Shown here piece after piece: positions 35,791 to 45,316 of a stretch of DNA of 64,000 bases (its first letter is position 1; each line of letters opens with the position of its first letter). The stretch spans positions 395,001 to 459,000 of the forward strand of contig NZ_AP018560.1 in NCBI RefSeq assembly GCF_003967035.1, written 5' to 3'. Source of the DNA: Aerosticca soli. Its GTDB lineage: Bacteria; Pseudomonadota; Gammaproteobacteria; Xanthomonadales; Rhodanobacteraceae. The translations under genes and the position numbers were made by a program. Below the pieces are notes generated by a model. The model worked only from the letters and a program-made list of their open reading frames with translations. It was not told the DNA's origin and did not search any database.

Positions 35791-37959
35791 ATGCTGCCGC
35801 ATGGGTTCAACGCCGCAGTGCCGCAGGCCAGCACCGGCTGCCGGCTCGCGCTGGCGATATCGGTGCTGGCATCGGGCGTCGGCGTGGCGCGTCAGGGCGA
35901 CGCCCAGGACGCCGCGCCCGCGACCATGCCCGTGGTGCAGGTGAATGCGAGCCGGCTGCGTGTTGATCCACGCGACGTGCCGGCTGCGCTCAGTGTTGTT
36001 GAAGTGAACCCGGCGCAGGCCGGGCAACCCGGCGTGAACTTATCCGAGGTGCTGGTCGGCGTGCCAGGCGTGCTGGCGCGCGACCGGCAGAACTACGCAC
36101 AGGACGAGCAGTTCTCGATACGCGGCTTTGGTGCGCGCTCGACCTTCGGCGTGCGCAGCATGCGCCTGTTCATCGATGGCATCCCCGCCACCCTGCCGGA
36201 CGGGCAGGGGCAGGTTTCCAACTTCGTCCTCAACATGGGTGGACGGCTGGAAGTGTTGCGTGGGCCGTTCTCGGTGCTCTATGGCAATGCCGCTGGCGGC
36301 GTGGTGCAGCTGTGGACCGCACAGGGCACGGCGGTGCCGCAGACCACGCTGAGTGTGTACGCTGGCAGTTACGACAGCTTTCGCTACAGCGCCGACATGC
36401 GCGGCATGCTCGGCAGCCTGGACTACAACGTGGCGGCCGGTCAGTTCCTCTCCGGTGGTTACCGTGCGCACAGCCGTGTCAATCGGCAGTCGGCGCACGC
36501 GCGCTTCGGTATCCCACTGGGTGCGCAGCGCAAGCTCACCGTGGTGCTTGACCGCTTCGACCAGCCGCGTGCGGGCGACCCAATGGGGCTCACACGCGCG
36601 CAGCTTGATGCCGACCCGCGCCAGGCTTCGCCGGCTGCGCTGCAGTACAACACCCGCAAAAGCATTCTGCAGAACCAGCTGGGCCTGTTGTACGACCAGG
36701 TATTTGATGACGCCGATCGGCTGCATGTCGCCGGGTATTTCGGCCGGCGCGACATCCTGCAGTATCAGTCCATCCCTAAGGCCACGCAGGCCAATCCCTT
36801 ACAGCCCGGTGGTGTGGTGGCGCCCGACACCAACTACGGCGGCCTCGACCTGCGCTTGACTCACGATGGCGAGTTTCTCGGCCGTGACAGCGAGTTCGTG
36901 TTCGGTGGCGGCGGCGATGCGCAGTGGCAGCGCCGTCGCGGTTACCAGAACTTTGTCGGCAACGCACTGGGTGTGAAGGGAGCGTTGCGTCGCGACGAGA
37001 AGGACGATGTCGACAACCTCGACGTCTATGCACAGTGGTACTGGTATTTCGCCGAACACTGGTCGCTGCTATTGGGTATGCGCCACGATAAGGTGCATTT
37101 CAACGAGCACGATTTCTACATCACGGCGAAAAACCCAGACGACAGCGGACACGTCGATTATTCGGCCACGACGCCAGTGCTGGGCATATTGTTCCATCCG
37201 CGCGACAACGTGCAGCTCTACGCGAGCTTCGGCCGCGGCTTCGAGACGCCCACCTACAATGAACTTGGCTATCGCAGCGACGGCCAGCCCGGGCTGGCAT
37301 TCAACCTGCGAGCCTCGCGCAGCCTCAATAAGGAGGTGGGCGCAAAGTGGCAGCCCACGACAGCGTTGGACGTGGAGCTGGCCGCCTTCCGCGCTGATAC
37401 ACGCGACGAGCTGGCCGTGGCCACCAATCAAAACGGACGCTCTACTTACCAAAACGTCGGTGCCGCGCGCCGGCAGGGCGTCGAGCTGTCGGCAAACGGC
37501 ACGCTTGCGCCGGAGTGGCAGATCGCAGTGGGTTTCACTCATCTGCAGGCGGTGTTCCGCAGCGGTTTCCTCACCTGCACCACCACACCGTGCGCGGCGC
37601 CCTCCACGCCGATACCGTCCGGCTCACGTATCCCGGGCGTGCCAGAAAACTACGGCTCGCTGCGCTTGCAACACGGCGCAACCCTGGGCTGGCGCGAGGG
37701 CGTTACGCTCACCGGCATCGGCAGCGTGATGGCCAATGACACGAACACGGCCCGCGCCGCCGGCTACGGCCTGATAGGCGCGGACGTCACCTATGCGTTC
37801 GCGCTGGGTGCCTCGGCCCACCTGCAGTTGAGCGGCCGTATCGACAACCTCGCCGACCGCCGTTACGTGGGCACGGTCATCGTCAACGACAGCAACGGTC
37901 GCTATTACGAACCCGGTCCTGGCCGCAGTTACATGCTGGGCGCGCAACTGACCTTCTGA
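35791..37959 (+). CDS. TonB-dependent outer-membrane receptor (second of the PQQ cluster)
   Basis: A 722-residue receptor starting 7 bp after the fusion gene, with GGGAGA ahead of the ATG, so it is in the same operon. A short signal region (LALAISVLASGVGVARQGDA) and a plug (GVNLSEVLVGVPGVLARDRQ, FSIRGFGARSTFGVRSMRLFIDG, VLRGPFSVLYGNAAGG) lead to a barrel ending in MLGAQLTF. It belongs to the siderophore-receptor type. A ligand linked to the dehydrogenase, such as a lanthanide chelate, is suggested by operon position only. Base composition is relatively low: one sampled 60-base line at 37021 is 52% GC. Confidence 0.87.
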   Translation: MLPHGFNAAVPQASTGCRLALAISVLASGVGVARQGDAQDAAPATMPVVQVNASRLRVDPRDVPAALSVVEVNPAQAGQPGVNLSEVLVGVPGVLARDRQNYAQDEQFSIRGFGARSTFGVRSMRLFIDGIPATLPDGQGQVSNFVLNMGGRLEVLRGPFSVLYGNAAGGVVQLWTAQGTAVPQTTLSVYAGSYDSFRYSADMRGMLGSLDYNVAAGQFLSGGYRAHSRVNRQSAHARFGIPLGAQRKLTVVLDRFDQPRAGDPMGLTRAQLDADPRQASPAALQYNTRKSILQNQLGLLYDQVFDDADRLHVAGYFGRRDILQYQSIPKATQANPLQPGGVVAPDTNYGGLDLRLTHDGEFLGRDSEFVFGGGGDAQWQRRRGYQNFVGNALGVKGALRRDEKDDVDNLDVYAQWYWYFAEHWSLLLGMRHDKVHFNEHDFYITAKNPDDSGHVDYSATTPVLGILFHPRDNVQLYASFGRGFETPTYNELGYRSDGQPGLAFNLRASRSLNKEVGAKWQPTTALDVELAAFRADTRDELAVATNQNGRSTYQNVGAARRQGVELSANGTLAPEWQIAVGFTHLQAVFRSGFLTCTTTPCAAPSTPIPSGSRIPGVPENYGSLRLQHGATLGWREGVTLTGIGSVMANDTNTARAAGYGLIGADVTYAFALGASAHLQLSGRIDNLADRRYVGTVIVNDSNGRYYEPGPGRSYMLGAQLTF

Positions 37960-37983
37960 AGGGCGCCGTAGGAGAGCTTCGCC

Positions 37984-38124
37984 ATGCCACGCAATCACCC
38001 CGGCCGCGTCGTGGCCACGCCGGCCGCCGCAGAGCGCCTGCGCCCATCTCACGGCCCGCTGTTGTTCACCAACCCGGCGGATGCTGCGACTCTTCGCGCG
38101 GGCTGGCGGCACCGCGTGGGTTAA
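37984..38124 (+). pseudogene. Short fragment resembling the N-terminus of DUF779
   Basis: A 46-codon frame, with TAGGAGAG about 10 bases before its ATG. Its first 28 residues (GRVVATPAAAERLRPSHGPLLF) resemble the start of DUF779 proteins, which are encoded directly after acetaldehyde dehydrogenase genes. The next expected segment, a conserved Gly/Cys-rich motif, is missing and unrelated sequence ends the frame. If the resemblance is real, this is the broken partner of the aldehyde dehydrogenase located 8 kb upstream, separated by the PQQ block. Recognition is from memory and the match is short. Confidence 0.4.
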
Positions 38125-38262
38125 TGGATGGGAATGGGCAATGGCCTCGCGACCATTGCGATCAAGCTATGCGGATCTTGTGATGAAGCGATGACTGGAG
38201 TGTTTCAAGAAAAGACGTTTAGACGTCTACACGCAGACATCGTTAATACACGATAGGCGTAG

Positions 38263-38284
38263 ATCCGCCCCTTCAGGGGCGGAT
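38263..38284. terminator. GC hairpin, possible terminator
   Basis: A perfect 9-bp stem, ATCCGCCCC with GGGGCGGAT, and a TTCA loop. It lies in the 243-bp gap between the DUF779-like fragment and the convergent glycerophosphodiesterase gene. There is no strong T run on either side, so it is a weak or rho-assisted terminator at best. Apart from it, 38125-38367 shows nothing coding. Confidence 0.45.
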
Positions 38285-38367
38285 GGCTGTATGAGGCAGC
38301 TGTCGCCGGGGTTGCGCTGTCCTGCCTTGAAGGCCGCGCGATAGCGGTGAAGAAGCCCCGAAAAAAA

Positions 38368-39483
38368 TCAACCGCCGTCCACTGCGCGCCGACCGGCGGC
38401 CGGGTCGTCAGTGAAGAAGGCATCGATGCCGGCGTCGAGATAGGCGCGGATCTGGGCCGCCAGGCCATCGGCGTTGTAGGTGCGCGGGTCGCTGCCCTTC
38501 CAGAAATCCTTGGCCAGAAAATAATTCTCTGGACGGAAGGTGTACGGATGCACTTCCAGCCCCGCGGCGTGCGCATCGTGCACCAGCGTGGTAGGCGCGC
38601 CCAGCATGCCGTCGGTGCGATAGGGGATGATCGCGTGGTAGTCCGGGCCGATGGCGTCGGCGTACCGCGCGATCTCGCGCAGTCCCGCCGGCGTCAGCAT
38701 CTGCGCGTAAGTGAGTGTGCCGCCCGCGGCGGCGACGTCGGCCGGTCGTTTGCCCGGCTCGTCGATCAGTTGCAGCAGGCGGATGTTGGGATGGTCCTTG
38801 CCCAGCTTGTCGTACAGGTATTTCAGGTTGCCGATCTCGAACGACTGGATTTCCACCGGCGCGTGACGTGTGTAGGCATGCGCGGCGAGCGCGGCGAGCA
38901 CTTTGTCTTCCATCGCCAAGCCGCGTGCGGCGAAGTAAGTGCCGTGCTTGATCTCCGGAATGATGCCGATGACGCGATCGCGCGCGGCCGACTCGGCGGC
39001 GACGAAGTCGATGAACTCATCGAAGGTGACCAGCTGGAACGCGCCGTCGTAGCGCGTGCCGCGCAGTTGCGGCAGGCGTTCACGCGCCCGCAGCGTCTTG
39101 AGTTCGTCCAGCGTGAAGTCCTCGGTGAACCAGCCGCTCACCGTTTCGCCGTCCACCGTGCGCGTGGTCTTGCGCGCGGAAAATTCGGGGTGTTGCGCGA
39201 CGTCGGTGGTCGAGCCGATCTCGTTCTCGTGGCGGATCAGCAGCACGCCGTCCTTGCTGGAGACGAGATCGGGCTCGACGAAGTCGGCGCCGTCCGCGAT
39301 CGCCTTGGCGTAGGAGGCCAGCGTGTGCTCGGGGCGCAAGGCACTGGCGCCGCGATGGCCGATCACCGACACCTGCGCGGCCAGCGGTCGTTCGTGCGCG
39401 GTCAGGCTGATCGGCAAGGCGAGGGCTCCGGCAACCAGGGGCAGCGCGACGAGCCGCCGCGCGGCTTGCATGAGACGTTCCAT
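38368..39483 (-). CDS. glpQ: Periplasmic glycerophosphodiester phosphodiesterase
   Basis: A 371-residue GDPD-family enzyme with signal peptide (LVALPLVAGALALPISLTAH). The catalytic HRG in VIGHRGASALRPEHTLASY and the acidic FVEPDLVSSKDGVLLIRHE segment mark the metal-binding TIM barrel. The length and overall layout fit GlpQ, which splits glycerophosphodiesters into glycerol-3-phosphate and an alcohol in the periplasm. Its ATG overlaps the stop of the upstream TonB receptor gene, so the two are translationally coupled. Coupling suggests that the receptor brings in the phosphodiester substrate. Confidence 0.9.
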   Translation of the reverse strand: MERLMQAARRLVALPLVAGALALPISLTAHERPLAAQVSVIGHRGASALRPEHTLASYAKAIADGADFVEPDLVSSKDGVLLIRHENEIGSTTDVAQHPEFSARKTTRTVDGETVSGWFTEDFTLDELKTLRARERLPQLRGTRYDGAFQLVTFDEFIDFVAAESAARDRVIGIIPEIKHGTYFAARGLAMEDKVLAALAAHAYTRHAPVEIQSFEIGNLKYLYDKLGKDHPNIRLLQLIDEPGKRPADVAAAGGTLTYAQMLTPAGLREIARYADAIGPDYHAIIPYRTDGMLGAPTTLVHDAHAAGLEVHPYTFRPENYFLAKDFWKGSDPRTYNADGLAAQIRAYLDAGIDAFFTDDPAAGRRAVDGG

Positions 39484-41783
39484 CAGAACTTGGCCTCCAG
39501 GGTGAGGAAACTCTGCCGCGGCGCGCTGGCATGGAAGGCGAGCTGCCTGCCCTTGGGGTCGCTGTTGGCGAAGGCGGTGAGGTTGGATGCGTAGCGTTTG
39601 TCGGTGAGATTGCTCACATTGAGGGTGAGGCGGATGTCCCGGGCGAACCAGGCCGCGCCAAAGTCGTAGCCTGCGCCCAGGTCGAACACGGTGAAACCGC
39701 CGAAGCCGCGATCATTGGTGTAGGTGTAGTAGCGCTTGCCGGTGTATTTGCCGCGCAGAGAGGCGAACCACGGTCCGAAGCTGTACTGCAGCTCGCTGGC
39801 GAAGAGCTTGGTCGGCGTGTCCACCGTATGCCTGCCGCGGGTGGGTACGACCACGCCGTTCTGCACGTAGTTGTTGTCATAGGTGGAGCGGTTGAACGAG
39901 GCCGAGTTGTACCACTGGAAGTGCTGCACGGGCTTCCAGATGAAGGTGAGTTCCACGCCGTGGCTGCTCACCGAACCCACGTTGTAGAAGCGTGTGGTGC
40001 ATTCCGGTGTCGTGCCCTGCTGGATGCTAGGACACGGGTTGAGCGCGAGCAGGCGGTTGTCGAACTTGACCTTGTAGGCCGCGGCCGAGGCCTCGAACTG
40101 CGGCTTGACGATGCGCCAGCCACCTTCCAGCGTGCGCGATTGCTCGGGCTTGAGATTGCCGTGGGTGGCATCGAAAGCGCTTTGCGAGACCAGCAGCGGG
40201 CCACCGGCGCCGCCGCCCTGGAAAGCGGCGATGTTCTTGGCGAAGGAGAGAAACACCTCCTGTCCGCCGCCCAGCTGATAGCCGAGGCCAAGCTGCGGCA
40301 GGAATGCCTTGCCGGCATCGAGGCGTCCGTTGGCCACCGGCGCCTCGTAGGGTCCGGGCGGCTGATGGGCCTGCATGCTGGTGTGCGGGCTCTTGACGCC
40401 CAGATCGATGCTCAGGCGATCGTCCAGCAGCTTGATGCTGTCCTGCAGATAAGCCTGGCGGGTGATGATGAGATAAAACTGATCGAACAGCCGACGATTG
40501 GGATGGGCGAGGTATTTGTCGTCGTTGATCGGACCGGTGATCCAATAGAAGTTCCGCTGCACCTCGTGGTGGTTGTTCTCGTACCACACACCGCCTTCCA
40601 GGTGATGCGCGCCAAGGTTCCACGACAGCGAGGCGATCGCGCCGCTGCGGTTGATCACGTAGTTGGTGCTGCGGATCGAGATGGGCAGCGCCTGCGGCGT
40701 ACCGGGATAGGAAGCTTGTCCCGGTGCCCACCAGTGGCCCTGGCCGGCGTTCTCGTGGTGGTAGACCTGGGCGTGGGCGGTGAGGCCGTCGGCGGGATAG
40801 AAATCGCCGGCAAGGTAGTACAGGTCGTCGCGACGCAGCGCGCGACTCTGGTAGTAGGCATCGTCGATGTTGTCCACGCCGCCGCTGAAGGCGCAGCGCG
40901 TGCGGTCGAACGTGGCCGGCGCGCAATAGGCGGCGGCGAGTGCGCGCTGCCAGTCCGGCGCGTACAGGTTCCAGTCCCAGCCGAGCCCGCGCGCCATGCC
41001 GCTCTTGGAGAGATAGGCATAGTCCGCCTGCGAGGTGCGCGAGGTATCGGCAAAGCCGGTGAGGCGCCCACCCTCGAACTCATACACCGCCTTGGCGTTG
41101 AACTGCTTGGCGGTGGTGGGCGAATACGGCCGGGCCCACATGTCGGCGGTGGCGCGCAGGCCGGAGAGGTACAGCGCAAGGCCGTGCCAGTCGCCGGTAT
41201 CCAGGCGCAGATAGGTGCGCCGGTTCTGGTCGCTGCCGAAGGTCTGCGCGAAGCGTCCGCCCGCGGTCGTGGCCGGGTCGTCGGAGTAGTACTGGATGGT
41301 GCCGCCCAGGTTGCTGGTGGAGGCCGTGCCCAATCCGCCGATGCCTTCGGCCAGCTCGGCGCCGCCGAAGTTCTCCGCGATCAGCGCGCGGTTGATGTTG
41401 AGGCCGTTGTAGTTGCCGTAGGCGTTGTCGCCGAGCGGCAGGCCGTCCAGGGTATAGCCCAGGCGCGTGGTGTTGAAGCCGCGCAGGCTGATCGACTGTG
41501 ACTCCTCGTTGGCGCCGAAGGCGTCGTTGGACTGTACGTTCACGCCGGGCAGACGGTTCAGCACCTTCTGCAGCGATCCGGGCGGCAGGACTCGCACGTC
41601 CTGTGCGGTCACCCGCTGCACCTGGCGCGTTTCACCCTGGCCGATCACCGAGACGGCGGCGAGATCCTTGGTCGTGGTCGGTGGGGGCGATGCGGTCGAA
41701 GCATCGGTATCGGAGGCCGAGGCGGGCCAGGCGGTGGTCAACAGAACGGCAGCCAGCGCTGCCGCGAGCGGGGACGTACGCAC
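39483..41783 (-). CDS. TonB-dependent receptor coupled to GlpQ
   Basis: A 766-residue outer-membrane receptor starting at GTG with a signal peptide (LAAALAAVLLTTAWPASA). The plug shows LAAVSVIGQGETRQVQRV, LPPGSLQKVLNRLPGVNV, SQSISLRGFNTTRLGYTLDG and ENFGGAELAEGIGGLGTAS; the barrel ends in FLTLEAKF. The next gene, glpQ, starts within its stop codon. Related receptors carry phosphate-containing or sugar ligands, so glycerophosphodiesters are the suggested ligand. The ligand is inference from coupling. No dedicated regulator is adjacent. Confidence 0.88.
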   Translation of the reverse strand: MRTSPLAAALAAVLLTTAWPASASDTDASTASPPPTTTKDLAAVSVIGQGETRQVQRVTAQDVRVLPPGSLQKVLNRLPGVNVQSNDAFGANEESQSISLRGFNTTRLGYTLDGLPLGDNAYGNYNGLNINRALIAENFGGAELAEGIGGLGTASTSNLGGTIQYYSDDPATTAGGRFAQTFGSDQNRRTYLRLDTGDWHGLALYLSGLRATADMWARPYSPTTAKQFNAKAVYEFEGGRLTGFADTSRTSQADYAYLSKSGMARGLGWDWNLYAPDWQRALAAAYCAPATFDRTRCAFSGGVDNIDDAYYQSRALRRDDLYYLAGDFYPADGLTAHAQVYHHENAGQGHWWAPGQASYPGTPQALPISIRSTNYVINRSGAIASLSWNLGAHHLEGGVWYENNHHEVQRNFYWITGPINDDKYLAHPNRRLFDQFYLIITRQAYLQDSIKLLDDRLSIDLGVKSPHTSMQAHQPPGPYEAPVANGRLDAGKAFLPQLGLGYQLGGGQEVFLSFAKNIAAFQGGGAGGPLLVSQSAFDATHGNLKPEQSRTLEGGWRIVKPQFEASAAAYKVKFDNRLLALNPCPSIQQGTTPECTTRFYNVGSVSSHGVELTFIWKPVQHFQWYNSASFNRSTYDNNYVQNGVVVPTRGRHTVDTPTKLFASELQYSFGPWFASLRGKYTGKRYYTYTNDRGFGGFTVFDLGAGYDFGAAWFARDIRLTLNVSNLTDKRYASNLTAFANSDPKGRQLAFHASAPRQSFLTLEAKF

Positions 41784-41884
41784 GGATGGGAGCTCCCTGG
41801 ATAGACTAGACGCCTGCCCGTGGCGAGGCGTCCGCCGATCGTGGTCGGCCCGGATGACATGCGCTTGACGTCGGGATGACAGGA

Positions 41885-41914
41885 CGCCTGCGACGAGGTT
41901 GTCCGTCGCAGGCG
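41885..41914 (-). terminator. Hairpin downstream of putA
   Basis: A perfect 10-bp inverted repeat, CGCCTGCGAC with GTCGCAGGCG, and a 10-base loop. It begins 54 bp after the putA stop on the minus strand. There is no clear T run, so it is either a rho-dependent site or a 3' stabilising hairpin. Confidence 0.55.
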
Positions 41915-41967
41915 AGCCGGCTCATTGCGTGGCGCTGCCGTCCCGTGGCGGCGCGGGTGCGAGGGGG

Positions 41968-44900
41968 TTATTCGCCCAAGGTCAGCAGCGAGGCGTTGCC
42001 GCCGGCCGCGGTGGTGTTGATGGTCAGCGTGCGCTCGCTGGCGAAGCGCAGCAGGTAATGCGGGCCGCCGGCCTTGGGCCCGGTGCCGGAGAGTCCTTCG
42101 CCGCCGAACGGCTGCACGCCGACCACCGCGCCGATCTGGTTGCGGTTGACGTAGCAGTTGCCCACGCGCGCGTGGCTGCGGATGTATTCCACGGTGTCGT
42201 CGATGCGGCTGTGCACGCCCAGCGTCAGGCCGTAGCCGGTGGCGTTGATCTGCTCGATAACCTTGGGCAGGTCCTCGCCCTTCCAGCGGATCACGTGCAG
42301 CACCGGGCCGAACACCTCGCGCGTGAGCAGGTCGAGCGCGGGAATCTCGTAGGCGCGCGGCGCGAAGAAGGTGCCGTGCGCGGTCTCGGCCGCATCGAGT
42401 GCGACCTCGGCGATCTTCCTCGTGGCTTCGCGGTCCATGCGCGCGGCGTGCTCGACGAGCAGCTTGCGCGCGTCCTCGTCGATCACCGGGCCGACGTCGG
42501 TGGACAGCTGGCCCGGGTCGCCCACTTTCAGCTCCGCCATCGCGCCGGCCAGCATGTCGATCACCTTGTCGGCGATGTCCTCCTGCACGAACAGCACGCG
42601 TGCGGCCGAGCAGCGCTGGCCGGCGGATTGGAACGCCGAGGCGATCACGTCCTTGACCACCTGCTCGGGCAGCGCGGAGGAGTCGGCGATCATCGCGTTC
42701 TGGCCGCCGGTCTCGGCGATCAGCGCGGCGATCGGCGCGTTGCGCGCGGCGAGCGTGCGGTTGATCGCCCAGGCGGTGTCGGTGGAACCGGTGAAGGCCA
42801 CGCCGGCCACGCGCGGATCGCGGGTCAGCGCGGCGCCGACCACCGCGCCGTCGCCCGGCAGGTACTGCAGCACCTTCGGCGGCACGCCGGCCTCGTGCAG
42901 CAGCTTCACCGCGACGTGACCGATCAGACTGGTCTGTTCGGCCGGCTTGGCGATCACGCTGTTGCCGGCGGCGAGCGCGGCCGACACCTGGCCAAGGAAG
43001 ATCGACAGCGGGAAGTTCCACGGGCTGATGCAGACGAACACGCCGCGGCCGTTCAAGTAGAGCCGGTTGCGCTCGCCGGTCGGGCCGGGCAGTTCCTCCG
43101 GCTGACCGAACAGCCGGCGCGCCATGGTCGCGTAGTAGCGCAGGAAATCGACCGCCTCGCGCAGCTCGGCCACGGCGTCGGGCAGGGTCTTGCCGGCCTC
43201 GCGCACGCACAGGGCGAGGAACTCGCCGCGCCGCGCCTCCAGGCGGTCGGCGGCTTCCTCGAGGATGGCGGCGCGGCTCGCCGCCGGCAGCCGGTCCCAC
43301 TCGGGCTGGGCGGCGACGGCGTTGGCCAGCGCCTGGTCCACCAGTGCGGCGTCGGCGCTGACGTAGCTGCCGACCACATCGCGGCGGTCGGCCGGATTGG
43401 TCACGGTGACGGCCGCGCCGCCGCCTGCGCCACCCGGCACCAGCGGTGTGGCGTGCCACGGGCCCGGATGGGCGTTGATGGCGGCGGCCAGTGCCTTGAG
43501 TTCATTGTCGTCGGCGAAGTTCACGCCCATGGAATTTTTCCGTAAGTCACCGTAGAGATTGACCGGCAGCGGGATGCGCGGATGCGGGATGGAAGCGAAG
43601 CTGCGCACTTTCTCGCAGGGATCGGCCACCAGCTCCTCGACCGGCAGGCGCTCGTCGCTGATGCGATTGACGAAACTGGTATTGGCGCCGTTTTCCAGCA
43701 GTCGGCGCACCAGGTAGGGCAGCAGGTCCTCGTGCGTGCCGACCGGCGCATACACGCGGCAGGGCACGTCGAGTTTGTCCTTGCCGATCACTTCGGCGTA
43801 CAGATCGGTGCCCATGCCGTGTAGGCGCTGGAACTCGAACGGCCGCCCGGCGGCCAGGTGATACACCGCGGCGATGGTGTGCGCATTGTGGGTGGCGAAC
43901 TGTGGATAGATGAGCTCGCTGCCGGCCTCGAACAGCTTGCGCGCACAGGCGAGGTAAGACACGTCGGTGTTCGGCTTGCGCGTGTACAGCGGGTAGCCGG
44001 CCAGGCCCTGTTCCTGCGCGCGCTTGATCTCGGCGTCCCAGTAGGCGCCCTTGACCAGCCGCACGTACCAGCGCCGGCCGCTGCTGCGGGCGGTCTCGAC
44101 CAGCCAGTCGATCACGAACGGCGTGCGCTTGGAATAGGCCTGGATCACGATGCCCAGGCCATTCCAGCCGGCCAGCGAAGGATGGGCGAACACCTCGCCG
44201 AGGATGTCGAGCGAGAGCTCCAGCCGGTCGGCCTCCTCGGCGTCCACCGAGAGCGCGATGCCCTGCCGCATGGCCAGCTGCGAGAGTTCGAGCAGTTTTG
44301 CCGTGAGCCGGCGCCTGCTCTGCGCGCGCTTGGCCACTTCATAGCGCGGATCGAGCGCGGACAGCTTGACCGAGATCGACGGCGCCTCGGTGTGGTTGGC
44401 GAACGGGCCGCGCGCGCCGATGCGTACGATCGCGCGGCGGTAATCCTCCTGGTAGCGCTCGGCGGTGGCGGCGGTGAGCGCCGACTCGCCCAGCATGTCG
44501 TAGGAATAGCGGTACATCGCGTATTCCTTCTTCGCGCAGCGGTCCAGCGCCTCGTCGATGGTGCGTCCCATCACGAACTGATGGCCCATGATGCGCATCG
44601 CCTGGCGCACGGCCAGGCGGATCGCCGGCTCGCCGGCACGCCCGACCAGGCGCTTGAGTGCGCCGGTGAAGTCGTGGCGCGTCTCCTCGGCGAGGTTGAC
44701 CAGCTTGCCGGTCAGCATCAGCCCCCACGTCGAGGCGTTGACGAACAGCGACTCGCTGCGCCCCAGATGCTTCTTCCAGTCGGCCTCGCCCAGCTTGTCG
44801 CGGATCAGGCGGTCGGCCGTGGCCTTGTCCGGGATGCGCAGCAGCGCCTCGGCCACGCACATCAGCAGCACGCCTTCCTCGCTGGAGAGGTCGTACTGAC

Positions 44901-45150
44901 GCATGAACGACTCGATCGCGCTCTGGTCCTTGGCCCGTTCGCGCACCCGCGTGACCAGCGAGGCGGCCAGGGCGATCACCCGCTCGCGCTCGTGCGCGGG
45001 CAGGCTGGCCTGGGCGAGAAGGTCGGTGACCGCCTCGGTTTCGTCGCGCAACCAGGCGGCGGTGATGCGCGCGCGAACGGGCGCGGGATCGGCGGGCAGT
45101 TCCGGGATCAGGATGGGCTGGTTCACGGCTCGGGGTAGTGCGGAAAGCAT
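41968..45150 (-). CDS. putA: Bifunctional proline dehydrogenase / P5C dehydrogenase
   Basis: A 1060-residue enzyme that oxidises proline to glutamate in two steps, at the membrane surface with FAD and then NAD. The proline dehydrogenase barrel occupies about residues 80-440 (FVNASTWGLMLTG, SISVKLSALDPRYE, RLVKGAYWDAEIKRAQ). The P5C dehydrogenase part follows from about 520, with ISPWNFPLSIFLGQ, AETGGQNAMI and the catalytic Cys in SAGQRCSAARVLF. There is no N-terminal ribbon-helix-helix domain as in the E. coli 1320-residue protein, so it should not repress its own gene. The ATG at 45150 is chosen over a TTG two codons earlier. A hairpin at 41885-41914 ends the gene. Confidence 0.95.
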   Translation of the reverse strand: MLSALPRAVNQPILIPELPADPAPVRARITAAWLRDETEAVTDLLAQASLPAHERERVIALAASLVTRVRERAKDQSAIESFMRQYDLSSEEGVLLMCVAEALLRIPDKATADRLIRDKLGEADWKKHLGRSESLFVNASTWGLMLTGKLVNLAEETRHDFTGALKRLVGRAGEPAIRLAVRQAMRIMGHQFVMGRTIDEALDRCAKKEYAMYRYSYDMLGESALTAATAERYQEDYRRAIVRIGARGPFANHTEAPSISVKLSALDPRYEVAKRAQSRRRLTAKLLELSQLAMRQGIALSVDAEEADRLELSLDILGEVFAHPSLAGWNGLGIVIQAYSKRTPFVIDWLVETARSSGRRWYVRLVKGAYWDAEIKRAQEQGLAGYPLYTRKPNTDVSYLACARKLFEAGSELIYPQFATHNAHTIAAVYHLAAGRPFEFQRLHGMGTDLYAEVIGKDKLDVPCRVYAPVGTHEDLLPYLVRRLLENGANTSFVNRISDERLPVEELVADPCEKVRSFASIPHPRIPLPVNLYGDLRKNSMGVNFADDNELKALAAAINAHPGPWHATPLVPGGAGGGAAVTVTNPADRRDVVGSYVSADAALVDQALANAVAAQPEWDRLPAASRAAILEEAADRLEARRGEFLALCVREAGKTLPDAVAELREAVDFLRYYATMARRLFGQPEELPGPTGERNRLYLNGRGVFVCISPWNFPLSIFLGQVSAALAAGNSVIAKPAEQTSLIGHVAVKLLHEAGVPPKVLQYLPGDGAVVGAALTRDPRVAGVAFTGSTDTAWAINRTLAARNAPIAALIAETGGQNAMIADSSALPEQVVKDVIASAFQSAGQRCSAARVLFVQEDIADKVIDMLAGAMAELKVGDPGQLSTDVGPVIDEDARKLLVEHAARMDREATRKIAEVALDAAETAHGTFFAPRAYEIPALDLLTREVFGPVLHVIRWKGEDLPKVIEQINATGYGLTLGVHSRIDDTVEYIRSHARVGNCYVNRNQIGAVVGVQPFGGEGLSGTGPKAGGPHYLLRFASERTLTINTTAAGGNASLLTLGE

Positions 45151-45316
45151 CCGCAAAGGGGCAGGGGCAAAGCCCGCGATTGTACGCCTGCCCTAACGGC
45201 ATGCGTACCCGCGCCGGCGCGGCGGCTTTTGATCGCAGTCAAGCCACTGCGACATCCTTGCCGCCCGTCTTCCACAGGCCTATCATGCCGCCATTGCCAG
45301 GCGTATCCGTGATCCC

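Noticed and set aside
38213-38228. AGACGTTT-AGACGTCT, resembling two tandem Met boxes of the MetJ repressor
   Set aside because: No gene starts downstream on either strand at a suitable distance, and MetJ is not expected in this group of bacteria. Probably coincidence.
41968-45150. PutA with N-terminal DNA-binding domain
   Set aside because: The protein starts directly with the proline dehydrogenase region and has no ribbon-helix-helix segment.
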